A stretch of DNA of 64,000 nucleotides from Homarus americanus (GCF_018991925.1 NW_024744357.1:1631286-1695285), one strand, 5' to 3'; positions 50,394-61,059 are shown, numbered from the stretch's first letter. Notes: generated by a model from the sequence alone, not told the origin. Numbers and translations: made by a program.

Positions 50394-50506
50394 ATGGCTA
50401 CGACGGTGAGACTGATGGGCACACGGAGAATACACAAGTTGTTACCAAGGTTGGCGAACACTGAAACATGCCGAGGTCTCATTCCTACCATCGTCGTCAC
50501 CAACAG
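50394..50506 (+). CDS. Likely first coding exon of a mitochondrially targeted protein
   Basis: The ATG (context TTCATGG) opens 37 codons plus two bases and ends at a perfect donor, CAG|GTAAGT (intron from 50,507). The peptide begins MATTVRLMGTRRIHKLLPRL: basic, Ser/Thr/Leu-containing, no acidic residue before position 24, which is what a mitochondrial transit peptide looks like. It continues with LIPTIVVTN. No second exon is found on the plus strand before the assembly gap. A Ty3/gypsy element in the opposite orientation lies in the presumed intron 0.2 kb downstream. The protein cannot be identified from the presequence. A chance frame is the alternative. Confidence 0.42.
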
Positions 50507-50730
50507 GTAAGTCACATTAATTTGTCAGCATAGCCCATGTCGTCCTTATACTATTGCAGGGTGTCCCATGAGTGACAGCAGATATTTGTAGAGGTGAAAG
50601 AATATTTGATATTGAGTTGAAAATCTTCTATACACATAAGCATTTTTCGGTTGGCAAAAGTCCTGGGAAAATGAACCAACAAGTCATAAGCTAAATATGA
50701 TCAAATCATCAGTTTATCCTTGGTCATCAT
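50507..50730. other. Presumed intron, with a possible mariner-type end
   Basis: GCAGGGTGTCCCATGAGTG at about 50,559 resembles mariner-type terminal repeats. No matching right end was found. Confidence 0.3.
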
Positions 50731-51065
50731 TGTTCGTGTTCTGGGTATTAAGTTCTATATACAGGAGCGAACACAAACACCTGTATAATTTTATAGGTTC
50801 TATTTACTGGATAAGAGATATGTACACAAGGGGAGTAGCGCTCCTCAACCTGTCTGCTGGTCAACTGCTCTATAGGCGACGTATGGCAAGTGATACATTG
50901 ACAGCTTCCATATGTCGCCAGGCACATTAATTAAGCATGTGGGACATGGTAATTACATTGCCACACGCTGCTAGCTAGGCTGAATAGAAAATATATATAA
51001 ATGGAGCACATACATAATTAATATACATACATAATATATAATACAGCATACATAATATACATACA
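50731..51065 (-). mobile_element. Putative 3' LTR of the Ty3/gypsy element
   Basis: Reading the minus strand, the stop codon TAG and a purine tract are followed at once by TGTATG, the expected LTR start. A TATA-like CCTATAAAATT lies at about 50,785-50,797 and the sequence reaches a possible ACA end at 50,731 (giving TGT...ACA, about 335 bp). The end is a guess, since the partner 5' LTR is not in the window. Confidence 0.4.
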
Positions 51066-51078
51066 CCTCCCTCCCCCC
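51066..51078 (-). other. Polypurine tract of the Ty3/gypsy element
   Basis: GGGGGGAGGGAGG on the minus strand directly before the TGTATG. This is the usual primer site for plus-strand DNA synthesis in LTR retrotransposons and fixes the 3' LTR boundary. Confidence 0.6.
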
Positions 51079-52642
51079 TATACGCTCATAGCAAAGTCTT
51101 GAGCGGACCTTTTCTTTTGGATCCGTTCTGAGCGTCGAGGGACTAGATCACTGGGAAGGGTATGGGACTCAACACTGGTGGCGGGGTCAGCAGAAGGCAT
51201 TGTTACCGGGCGGAGAAAACGGCGGTTCCTCCACCACACACGACAACTGGGTAACCGCACCTGGTAGTCCCGTGACCTACCGAGACCCATGACTACGCCT
51301 ACTTTGTCCCAACGTAGGGAGGTCGGGTCCTGAACACGGACTTGGGTGCCGACACTCAACCTGGGGAGAGAACGGGCGTGGTCGTTGTAGCGGGCGACGA
51401 CGTCTTGAACACGTTCGGCGGCTCAGTGATCACAATCCTCTGTCTTGGCCTGCCACTCCTTGGAAAAGGATTGAGGGTGAGCAGGGACACAAGAACGAAG
51501 GGGGCGTCCATACAAAACCTGGGCAGGGGAGCGTCCGGTGTAGTTAGGTGTGTTGCGGAGTTCAAGAAGGCCCCGGTCGAAGGCCTCGCAGTCAATATTC
51601 CCAGAAGGGACCACCTTAAGGATGAGGTGCGTCAAGGATTTGACAGCAGCCTCAGCGTGGCCGTTGGACTGCGAGTAATGGGGCGATGACAACACATGCC
51701 GGATTCCCCATCCGTCAAGGAACACAGCAAAGTCCTGGCTTGTGAACTGAGGCCCTCTGTCGGTTCGCAGGCGTACAGGAACGCCCACGTCACGGAAGTA
51801 GTGGCGGAACTTGCTGATGGTGGCGGCAGACGTCGTGTCATTACCGCACTTGATGACAACTGGCCAACCAGAGAGACGGTCGACGATAACAAGGAAGGAC
51901 TTTCCTGACACAGAGAAAAAGTCGGCCGACACAGACTCAAAGGGGCGGGTGGGGTTGTCGTCACTCATGAAGGGTTCCTGCTGCTGGCTGGGTTGTAATA
52001 CTTGGCAGGGCTCACACGCACGGACAACATTGGAGATGTCGGAGTTGATGCCGGGCCAGAACACAGTCTGTCGTGCACATCGTTTGGTGGCCTCAGCTCC
52101 ACGGTGACTGTCGTGAAGGCGAGCCAAGACTTGGGGACGTGATGCAGCAGGGACAACTACACGTGCTCCATACAGAACAAGGTCTCTGTCGCAGTAGAGT
52201 TCATCGCGGAGTTTCCAATACGGGAGCAGGGTGTTGTGAAGATCGTAGCGGTTGCTAGGAAATCCATTCCTCACACACTCGACGAGTCGGACGTAGGAAG
52301 GGTCATCTCGGGCCGCTGTTCGAAGGTCCTCCATTGCCTTTTCGTCATCTGGTGACAGGTCCGAACGAAGGGATTGGACGGCGTGTAGAGTAACCACAGT
52401 CCTGACGGAAAGAGCGAGGTCGGCGTCGAGCACATGGTCTTCTGGAGTAGGGCGGCTGACAGGAGAGCGGGATAAGGCATCACGGATGCAGAGCTCCTTA
52501 CCGGCACGCCACACTGCTGTGAAGATGTACGCCGAGAGCTTCTCTTTCAGACGCTGGAGGCGAGGGTTCTCAACGGCGTCCAGCGTGTAGTGTTGAGGAT
52601 CGGAACAAGCGGGCGATGGTCGGTCACTAGGTGAATGTTCAA
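51078..52642 (-). pseudogene. Ty3/gypsy polyprotein relic: RNase H end, integrase, tail
   Basis: From the gap towards lower coordinates: an RNase H end (VTDHRPLVPILN) in a frame that differs by one base from what follows (frameshift near 52,590); then VENPRLQRLKEKLS and WRAGKELC...DALSRSP, the linker typical of gypsy polyproteins; an H2C2 zinc finger (H-x2-H-x29-C-x2-C); the integrase core with D in SADFF, D in RTDRGPQF and E in GHAEAAVK, with exactly 35 residues between the last two; and a C-terminal domain ending in a basic RRSERIQKK tail. An in-frame TGA at 51,423-51,425 interrupts the protein between core and tail, with the same frame continuing afterwards. With one frameshift, one stop and the upstream part lost in the gap, this copy is not autonomous. 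All integrase catalytic residues are retained, so decay is modest. Confidence 0.85.
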
Positions 52643-52742
52643 NNNNNNNNNNNNNNNNNNNNNNNNNNNNNNNNNNNNNNNNNNNNNNNNNNNNNNNNNN
52701 NNNNNNNNNNNNNNNNNNNNNNNNNNNNNNNNNNNNNNNNNN
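52643..52742. other. Assembly gap of 100 N
   Basis: Exactly 100 N, the conventional size for a gap of unknown length. Sequence to the right shows no continuation of the retroelement, so order or distance across it is uncertain. Confidence 1.
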
Positions 52743-52816
52743 TATCAGCAAGAGCTGAGAATGGGATGTACAGAATACGTCAAGGGTGACGGTAACTCAA
52801 ATAAAGTTTCATGGAT

Positions 52817-52911
52817 TCACTGTGGGTCACCAGTGCTGTAGCGGTGGTGGTGCAGCTGGGTGGACAGACGGGCGGCCAGTTCACGCACCTGCCCCCTGGG
52901 CCACACAGTAG
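52817..52911 (-). CDS. Possible terminal exon fragment
   Basis: On the minus strand, after a possible AG acceptor (weak pyrimidine tract), about 30 codons end at TGA (52,817-52,819): VWPRGQVRELAARLSTQLHH and then HRYSTGDPQ. Codons strongly prefer G or C in third position, unlike the surrounding AT-rich DNA and like the cuticle genes here. VRELAARL resembles the C-terminal helix of sulfatases, but this is too short to assign. It might also be a chance GC-rich patch. Confidence 0.25.
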
Positions 52912-53513
52912 CTTTTCAGCTTGAGGGGCAGTGGTTGAACTTGAAGAATTTGGGAAATACCTAGATTAAAGTCTGAATACTATTTCATAAATATTGATGA
53001 GACTTTTTCACTCACCTTTTTAACATATATATAATTATATAATACGTATATCATCACAAATACGATACAGTACAGATGGGTGAATATAAATAAATATTGA
53101 TTGAGACCCTTTGTTTGAATAACAACAAAATTGTGGATGTGATCACTCGAGTAGGGCTTAGCTGACCAAGGCCTCTTCACCCCGATCCTCGCATATTTCA
53201 ATTTTTATCCTTAATATATTCCATTTAGAAGATTACAGACCTGAGCGGCAATAAGCACCTAGGGCACTGTAACCTGTTCCATGAATTGCAACCATAAAGA
53301 AACAACTGTAAGACAAAACGTGTTAAAGGAAGGAAATTATAGTGGCATAAACAATGAATAAACCTGCCTCTCATCCAGCCACCACAATACACCAACGTCT
53401 GCCAATTCAAATCAACCGCCACTGTGCTCAGGTTGCTGCTACCATCTGGTGGCCGCCACTAGATTACTATCACATAAACAAACATTCCCCCTCCCCATAG
53501 CGACCCTCTCCAC

Positions 53514-53514
<1 letters not shown>
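52912..53514. other. AT-rich intergenic DNA, nothing recognised
   Basis: No supported feature. Confidence 0.6.

Positions 53515-53563
<49 letters not shown>
53515..53563. repeat. T49 homopolymer
   Basis: An uninterrupted run of 49 T. It may be the reverse-strand poly(A) tail of a retroposed sequence, but nothing recognisable lies beside it. Confidence 0.95.
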
Positions 53564-54600
<1,037 letters not shown>

Positions 54601-55423
54601 TTTTCGTTCATAATAATAGCTGTAAGCAGGTACAGTACAACGGGTGGTTGACAAACGTCTTCTATGAACTGCAGTATTCCTGTAGACACCTTTGGCTGAT
54701 CAGCCATGTGGTAAATGTGGTAAAATTTGAGTTGTGGTGCTTCTACAATACATTGTGTAATCGCTCATAGGAGCGATTTTGGTTTGTGCCGGACATAAAG
54801 ACCCTTGTCGTTGACGCGATGAGTGTAATTCGGTCAAAACCTGTTGAATACAATTCACATATAACAACTGCTGGTACATCAGGACACAGTTTGAATAATA
54901 CTTTCAATATACAGTACATAATTACACTTATTAAAGTTATTTAGAGTTCTCAGAGGATTCAACAGTTCACAATCACACTCACGTTTTGGGGTCTAGGGTT
55001 AGACCAACGAGAACAAATCTAATGTCCTGCTGGTGATATTGGCTGACGAGAATCCAGATGTTGCCTCGACAGTAGAAGGCGATAGACTGTCCCTCAGGCA
55101 GTCACACAGCTGCTACCAGCTCCATCTCGCTTGGTAAGCTATTCTGAGTTGTAAACAGTTTCTTCACTTAACATTTGCCGGCGCGCACATTTAACACCTC
55201 ACCAAAGTTCGTTGTCAACACTGTCTCTCTCCTCTCTCACTTTCTCTCTGTCCCTCTCTTTCTCTCTCTCTTCTAGTTTATCTTACTGTGGCGGTAACAC
55301 ATTGTGTTTGTCATATTGACATATATCACAGATTTGCATGTCTATGTTCCTATTAAGGTCGAACGAATACATACAATAAACTATTTCTATGTTTTTTAGT
55401 AACCTGTTAAAATGCTGTAAAAG
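54601..55423. other. Intergenic DNA
   Basis: CT-rich tract at 55,220-55,270. No gene. Confidence 0.6.
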
Positions 55424-55676
55424 CAACAGCTTTCCAACATGCCGCCCACTATCTTTCCTCCTCAGCTGGTCGCTGAGTGTGTTTGCGTTTCAAGAGTATC
55501 GTCATTTCTTGACTGATCCAACACCCAAGTAGGTTAGGTTGGATTAGGTTGGGTTGGGTTGGGTTGGGTTGGGTTAGACTGGAAATAAGGAGTAATGATG
55601 ATACACTTAGGGTGCGAACTCTGTCAGCAAACAGTTGAGGAGGAAAGATGGCGGGTGCCATGTTGGAAAGTTGTTG
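55424..55676. repeat. Long imperfect hairpin with TTGGG core
   Basis: The left arm (55,424 to about 55,515), read in reverse complement, matches the right arm (about 55,574-55,676). Shared words include CAGCTGAGGAGGAAAGAT / CAGTTGAGGAGGAAAGAT and CATGTTGGAAAGCTGTTG / CATGTTGGAAAGTTGTTG. The loop of about 58 bp is TTAGG and TTGGG copies. The arms are about 90-100 bp and carry mismatches, so they are not a fresh assembly artefact. A frame at 55,595-55,789 overlaps the right arm and is not called. Confidence 0.75.
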
Positions 55677-56030
55677 TTAAATCTGTTGCTTCCTCTGATG
55701 AGTCTTCAGCATTGCTGGAAATTTGGTCATTACAAGTAGGGCCCAACTTGGGGTCACTTGCCTCCCTTGTATGTGATAATGTAAAATAAAAGATCTATTG
55801 ATCACAATCACCGACCAATGGAAGAACGAAATTGTAGAAAATACTCAATTTGGGTTATACCCTTTTAGATAAAATAGACAATTGTAACTGTAATTTAAAA
55901 TTAGGAAGAGTAGTTGTACTTATTATGCAATTTAACTTTTTGGGGTAATTGTAATTGAAATTAGGGAGAATAAATTGTATCTGTAATTACAATTAATTCT
56001 ACAGAATTAATTGCTCCAACCCTGCATCGG
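55677..56030 (-). mobile_element. Possible hAT-like transposon end (right part)
   Basis: The minus strand from about 56,025 reads CAGGGTTGGAGCAATTAATT followed by AATTGTAATTAC words, related to the segment at 49,846. The rest of 55,677-55,840 holds nothing recognised. Confidence 0.3.
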
Positions 56031-56299
56031 ACACATGAAGGCTCTTCGCTAGCCACCTCATATTTCCAAAACTAATAATAATTTTGTGCAGATTTATTGG
56101 ACATGACCCCTACCCTGGAACATCAATCCAGTGCGGCTACGCGGCGATGGGACTCAAGCCATGTGTTTTGATCTGGGCACGACTTTCCAAACTTCATATA
56201 TATACAATCAGAGTAAAGATACATATTACGACAAAAATGACAAAATTCAAACCAATATAAAAACACTCAATTCTTATATGGTCAGTGATTATTTTTCTG

Positions 56300-56570
56300 A
56301 ATAAAACTGAACTGCATCCTTCAACAAGATGGTGTACCGAGGGTGTACCGAGACGTTAGTTTTCACAGTTCAAGAATATCTAAATAAAACGCCCAGTAGA
56401 CGATGGATTAGACGCGAGTCGGATATGGCCTGGCCGCTTCCAAGTTCAGAATCGTCAACATGCAGTAATTCATGTTGGGGGTTAATATAAAGTAAAACCT
56501 CACAACTGCTGACTAAGAAATATTGAGGACCTGGACGCAGTCATCAGGAATTGTTTTTTATGAAATTCAT
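56300..56570 (+). pseudogene. Mariner-family transposase relic
   Basis: At about 56,315 the plus strand reads CILQQDGVPRVYRDV, the conserved F-QQDGAP-H motif around the second catalytic Asp of Tc1/mariner transposases. After stops and a frameshift comes RRWIRRESDMAWPLPSSES, the decayed counterpart of GRWIGR...WPPRSPDLTP, and then KPHNC...LRNIEDLDAVIRN, the segment that follows in these proteins. At least three stops and frame changes are present. The piece between 56,580 and 56,760 may be the element's 3' part. Confidence 0.65.
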
Positions 56571-56798
56571 CCTTCAACAAGGATTAAAGACTAACAGATC
56601 ATGGGTATAGACCACTGAGAGCGGAGTGGAGCAAATCATACACATGTGTTGAAATTTGACTGCAAAGAGACTTCAAACCAAACATTTACCTGCATTTCAT
56701 TTAGCTAGAAAACTGTCATATATAACCCAAATGTTGGTAAAAATTTATGACAGTAGTTCTTGTACCTGTTATTTATGTTGATGTTGGGGGAGGACGTA

Positions 56799-56800
<2 letters not shown>
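56571..56800. other. Intergenic DNA
   Basis: Possible 3' remainder of the mariner relic, otherwise nothing. Confidence 0.4.

Positions 56801-56874
<74 letters not shown>
56801..56874. repeat. (GT)n microsatellite, 37 copies
   Basis: Pure GT run. Confidence 0.97.
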
Positions 56875-56876
<2 letters not shown>

Positions 56877-57350
56877 GTTATACACCGTAATGCTCAAGGT
56901 CAGTGACAGTGGACGACTACCCACAATAGAGAATAATGAAGAAGAATGGAGCGAGACAGCATCCCCGATACCTAAGAGGCAATCTGGATTATCTCCGGCA
57001 GGTGTGAAGGTGTGCCGAGACGGGTCACGGGAGATGAATGGTGTCCTAGATGATACCAGGAGAGAGGAACGCGAGTGGTGGGGGACGGAGGTGGTGGGGT
57101 ACACGGGCAGTGAGAGGTGCGGGTGGTGAGGAAACAGCATAGGTACTGAGGAACCCGAGTGGTGGATGACGCTGATAATACTAGGACATGAATACAGGCA
57201 TCACCGTTGAAGGTGTCAGTGACAAGAAAGCTGCCGTTGCAATTGATGGTATCAAATCCCTTGGCCAAAAGTAAGATCATTTCACAATTTCTGTGAGTCT
57301 AATGTTTTATGGGTTTTATTTAGAAGGTCACCATGATACCCATATGTGTG
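56875..57350. other. Intergenic DNA with GAGTGGTGG words
   Basis: CCGAGTGGTGG-type words repeat at 57,065-57,165. Frames on either strand have no domain. Confidence 0.5.
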
Positions 57351-57351
57351 T

Positions 57352-58179
57352 GTGGTATTTGACAGCTATGTAAAGAGCAGCACAAAAGAACCACAACACA
57401 TACACCAAATACCATAAGCCGATATGAATGTGGTATCGAACACTCTAGTGCCATCAAAAAATTTCATCTTCCATTTAAATAAACTAAACATTTGATAAAC
57501 TTACTTGCTCGTTATCTAACACAGACAGAAGTTGAAGTCAGACATGACACTGGTCAAACAAACACCTTCATGGAGACAAACAAGGACAAAATATCTATAA
57601 ATACTGCAAAAAATTATTTAGGTCAAGAACCTTTGCTCATGCAGCATCAGGGTGTAATACCACATGAGCTCTCTATGGAGCAGACAAATTTAAACCCTTC
57701 AGGGTGATACAATCATCTGGGAGGTGGAAGAAGGATATAATTATATTTGGAAACACATCAGCATCTACAAAAGAAATCTGTGATATCGGAGAACGCTTCG
57801 TGCAAAGTCTCTATACTGGAGGAGCAAATAAGCAGAGGTGCATTGATTACCTTCGTTAACAACATGCTATTTCCTCTAAGTTTGTGTCATTGGAACGTAT
57901 GTTCCCTGAGGAGCAGTACTGGCCTGTACCATTGCTTTCATGTTCATCGTGAAGTTAGTACTTGGCGTGATCTAAAAACTGTACTGAATAAGGAGTATTT
58001 TGGATATAAGTTGGAGGGTTCATTAGTTACTCCAATAATTACACAACATATTTGCAACACCCTCAGATATGTTTCAATCTATTATTTGCTCATGCAAGAC
58101 CAGGACGTGCAGTTCTTATAGGTGTTCAAATAACAGACTGCCATACAGCATCAACTGTAAATATGAGGAACAGTGTAAG
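57352..58179 (+). pseudogene. Relic of a multicopy invertebrate family with Cys-rich tail
   Basis: Pieces in different plus-strand frames line up in the order of a large uncharacterised family that is multicopy in many invertebrate genomes: VVFDSYVKSSTKEP (57,352), then an I-Q-S-S-G-R-W segment, GERFVQSLYTGGANKQRC with DYL, then GYKLEGSLVTPIIT, and finally a Cys-rich tail beginning CSCKTRTCSSYRC near 58,090, where several Cys positions have become Tyr. Multiple stops and frameshifts interrupt it. I recognise the family by pattern only and know no established function; its copy number suggests an association with mobile elements. Confidence 0.55.
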
Positions 58180-58696
58180 ATAGCACTATGATTCATTTTA
58201 TTGCCAATTATGTTTATTTAATGTCTGGTTAATGCAAAGAGATCATCAGTTACATGTTTAATTGACATTAACATTTTATTAAGTAAGAAAATCAATGAAG
58301 AAACTCGAATATTTGTATTTGATGATAAAGAAATAAATATCCAGAAAGGTTATGAATGCAAGTTATTTTTTTTATATGTAATAATCTATTATTCGATTTT
58401 TTCCGAGTATTCATTTCAATAGTCGCCATTTTGGATGTTTACCAAATGAAAAATTTTCCATCATCCCTACTTATGAAATATTGATAACATGAATATATTA
58501 TATCAATAACATTTAACAAACATTGGAAGAAAAAACTAAATAATTGACCAACTGAGAAGTACAGGTGATTTTTATTGAATCAAAGGCATATTTGGCGGCC
58601 ATTTTGAATTTGTGATAAATATCGGAATTCTCAAAAAGTGATTCTCGCTGAATTTATTTTGGTGTCTTGTGGACCTTTAATGAACAGCTTTACACA
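58180..58696. other. AT-rich intergenic DNA
   Basis: GCCATTTTGGATG and GCGGCCATTTTGAATTTG words, about 170 bp apart, are of a type seen in DNA transposon ends. Nothing else is recognised. Confidence 0.45.
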
Positions 58697-58889
58697 CGAG
58701 CTGAGAACGTGGTATTGTTACTTGTGTGTGTCTCCTGAGTACTGCAGTGTGTCATACAAGAAAACACACAAACATCGCCTTATTATCTTCTCATCTTTAC
58801 AGTAATAGTAACATCAAGAGCAAAACTTGTGCTTTGTTCTGAGTAAATATTGTAATATGAAGGTCGTGGTCTTTCACTTACTCTCGGCA

Positions 58890-58904
58890 CCAAAGTCAAG
58901 GTGA
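58890..58904 (+). promoter_or_regulatory. FTZ-F1-like sites upstream of cuticle gene 1
   Basis: CCAAAGTCA and the overlapping TCAAGGTGA each differ by one base from the FTZ-F1 (NR5A) consensus YCAAGGYCR. They lie 156 bp before the start codon, at the same place as the better site of gene 2. Confidence 0.35.
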
Positions 58905-58910
58905 GACTGT

Positions 58911-58966
58911 GGGCGTGTCCCTCAGTCTACAGTATTTTACCCGATGCCCATCGCTTGGCCACGCCC
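58911..58966. promoter_or_regulatory. Inverted GGGCGTG / CACGCCC pair, gene 1
   Basis: GGGCGTG (58,911) and CACGCCC (58,960) are inverted and about 50 bp apart, 32 bp before the TATA box. The pair is conserved in gene 2. These are KLF/Sp-type GC-box words; the actual factor is unknown. Confidence 0.4.
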
Positions 58967-58991
58967 ATACGGCCTCCGTCGCCCCACCAAG

Positions 58992-58998
58992 TATATAA
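58992..58998 (+). promoter_or_regulatory. TATA box of cuticle gene 1
   Basis: TATATAA, 54 bp before the start codon. Transcription should begin near 59,022, leaving a 5' leader of only about 25 bases, as is common for cuticle genes. Confidence 0.75.
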
Positions 58999-59045
58999 GT
59001 CTCTCACACAGGACCAGCAGCACCACAAGACCAAGCATCACCACA

Positions 59046-59873
59046 ATGATAGCTAAGGTGAGCATCGCCCATAATATTCGTTTATTAATGATAATAAATA
59101 TGAACTATGTCTCTCATTTTAGCATGTATAATTAATCAAACCAAACTCCTAAATTGTGAAGAAAGTAATTATAAGATCAGAAAAAATACTTATTGTAAAA
59201 AATATATCAACATTAATAGTTTGTATAAGACTCAACATCTTTGTGTCGACGGTTACGTATCTCACATTAGTTTCTTTAGTACACTGTACTGTTGAGTGAC
59301 ACGTGTAAAACATATTAGTAATTTCAGCTCCACATCAAACATTACATAATCAGGTGTTGTCTCTCACAGACCGCCGTCGTGCTGGCCCTGGTGGCCGTGG
59401 CTGTAGCAGCCCCCTCCCAGCCCTCCTACGGCAACACCCCCGCACCCGCCTACGAGGTAACTGCCTCCATCACTACTTTGTCTTAACCACAATTATCTTA
59501 CCTAATTAATTCATATTGGACATGTGTCAATACCATCAATACATTAATAAAATAACTTTCGTGAAACATAAAACGAATTGTTTCCATAAGATAATTTAAT
59601 TAAACTGTTTTCCAATTACAGGAACCAGCCAAGTACGACTTCAACTACGCTGTGAAGGACGACTACTCTGGCAACGACTTCGGTCACCAGGAGTCCCGTG
59701 ACGGCTACAACACCCAGGGCTCCTACTACGTGCTGCTTCCCGACGGTCGTCTTCAGAAGGTGGCTTACACTGTCAACGGCGACTCCGGCTACGTGGCCGA
59801 GGTGACCTACGAGGGTGAGGCTCAGTACCCTGCAGCCCAGCCCTCCTACACCCCAGCTCCTGCCTACGGCTAA
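59046..59873 (+). CDS. Pro-resilin-like RR-2 cuticle protein 1 (3 exons)
   Basis: Exons are 59,046-59,057, 59,370-59,456 and 59,622-59,873, all with GT-AG introns in phase 0, giving 116 residues. The start ATG (CACAATGA) is 54 bp after the TATA box. Residues 1-18 form a signal peptide (hydrophobic Val/Ala/Leu run, cut predicted after VAA before PSQ), split by intron 1 after codon 4, the classic arthropod cuticle-gene layout. Residues 38-97 are the chitin-binding RR domain (chitin_bind_4): YDFNYAVKDD, FGHQESRDG, YYVLLPDGR, KVAYTV, GYVAEVTYEGEA. FGH-E-RDG with VLLPDGR is the pro-resilin-like RR-2 type. Ala replaces the usual Asp at 81. PSYxxTPAPxY motifs flank the domain. The product should be secreted by epidermis and bind chitin in flexible cuticle. 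It is very close to the gene at 62.5 kb. The frame is intact. Confidence 0.95.
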
Positions 59874-59906
59874 ATGAAGAATCTAATGCTATTTATGACT
59901 TTATTT

Positions 59907-59912
59907 ATTAAA
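59907..59912 (+). terminator. Poly(A) signal variant ATTAAA, gene 1
   Basis: ATTAAA lies 34 bases after the stop codon. The gene 2 counterpart sits at the same distance. No AATAAA is nearby. Confidence 0.55.
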
Positions 59913-60425
59913 TTGTCAATTATAAAAATGACACCTTTATTTACCTTGAATGATCTGATATAAATGAATATGTTAGGTGAGAGTAGCTCGTGCAACCATG
60001 ATACTATTGACAATTGTTAAAAGACAATATTGGATTTTGAAGATGAACATATTCCTCCACTCACACACTCTTTTCCCGACTCCACACGCCTCATTCCATC
60101 TCCGACACACCCCTACTGTAAACCCTATACACCTTCACCTTCACGACCACCTCTCTCTTCTACCACATATCCCTCTCTTCATCTTCACACATCATTCTCG
60201 TTAATTTTTTTCTGCCACAAAAACTTGGGAGACAATATGTATACCTGTCAGGACACCTCAACGGCTCCCGCCAGGTATAAGTAAACATTTACACACCTGC
60301 ATAAAATTTATAATGGTGAATGTCAGGAATAAAACTCATCACACTACACCTCTACCTATAATAATGAAACATACATCCAGTCACTCTTAACACAACACTT
60401 CCGGCAACTCATAACAATGGGAGCA

Positions 60426-61059
60426 TGTTGTTGAAATGCTGCCCGCTGTCCCAGGCCAGTTTAAAGACCAAAGTATTAAACAACAAAAGATCTACACAGT
60501 TGATAACGGGACGGCACGAGGGTGTCGAGCTGGTGGTCGGTGGAGCCGGTTCTGGTTGATAGCAAATTGTGTTACTCTGGCTTAGAATGTAATGTAATTT
60601 TATAATATTTATGTACATTTGTATGTGGTAGGATTAGGGTAATTTTTAGGGTAGTTTTATATTTATGTACTGTGTTGTATGAGTGTGGCGATTGTTAATG
60701 ATTGATTATTGCTGGTTGTTAGTGGTTCTTGTCAATATATTGTGCATTCCAACATTGCGTTTGCTACTCCTCTCCTACAGTGATGTAGAATACCTGAGAA
60801 AGACTGAATAGTACAGGAGCAATAGGCTAAACATGAGGTGCAATGTAAGTAAACAAAACGTTCGAGTGTGTGGGGGTCCGTTACCGCCCGGTTCCTGGTA
60901 AGGTGTCCAGCTCAAGAACAAAATCTCGGAACAAAATTGATATCACAATCTACGATATCTACTGACTTGTATAGTGTATTTCACACACACAAACTAGCTA
61001 AGATGATATATCTAGAAGCACCTAAGAGGATATTACTCAATCGAGTACTAGACGTCCTC
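60426..61059. other. Spacer between duplication units
   Basis: Absent from the second unit as far as it can be seen. No gene; the minus-strand frame at 60,409-60,618 has no domain. Confidence 0.5.

Larger units (their letters stand above)
58697..60425 (+). repeat. Segmental duplication unit 1 (cuticle gene 1)
   Basis: Promoter, gene and 3' flank share order and sequence with 62,160-63,885. The left border lies near GTGTGTCTCCTGAGTACTG and the right border near CACTCTTAACACAACAC. Start codons of the two genes are 3,474 bp apart. Coding exons are about 95 percent identical, while introns and flanks are clearly more diverged. Confidence 0.8.

Noticed and set aside
50559..50690. Mariner-type element starting GCAGGGTGTCCCATGAG
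   Set aside because: Only one end resembles a terminal repeat; no partner end or TA duplication found.
55595..55789. 64-codon frame overlapping the hairpin arm
   Set aside because: It is explained by the inverted repeat and ends without any domain.
60409..60618. 69-codon minus-strand frame in the spacer of the duplication
   Set aside because: No motif, no splice or promoter context.
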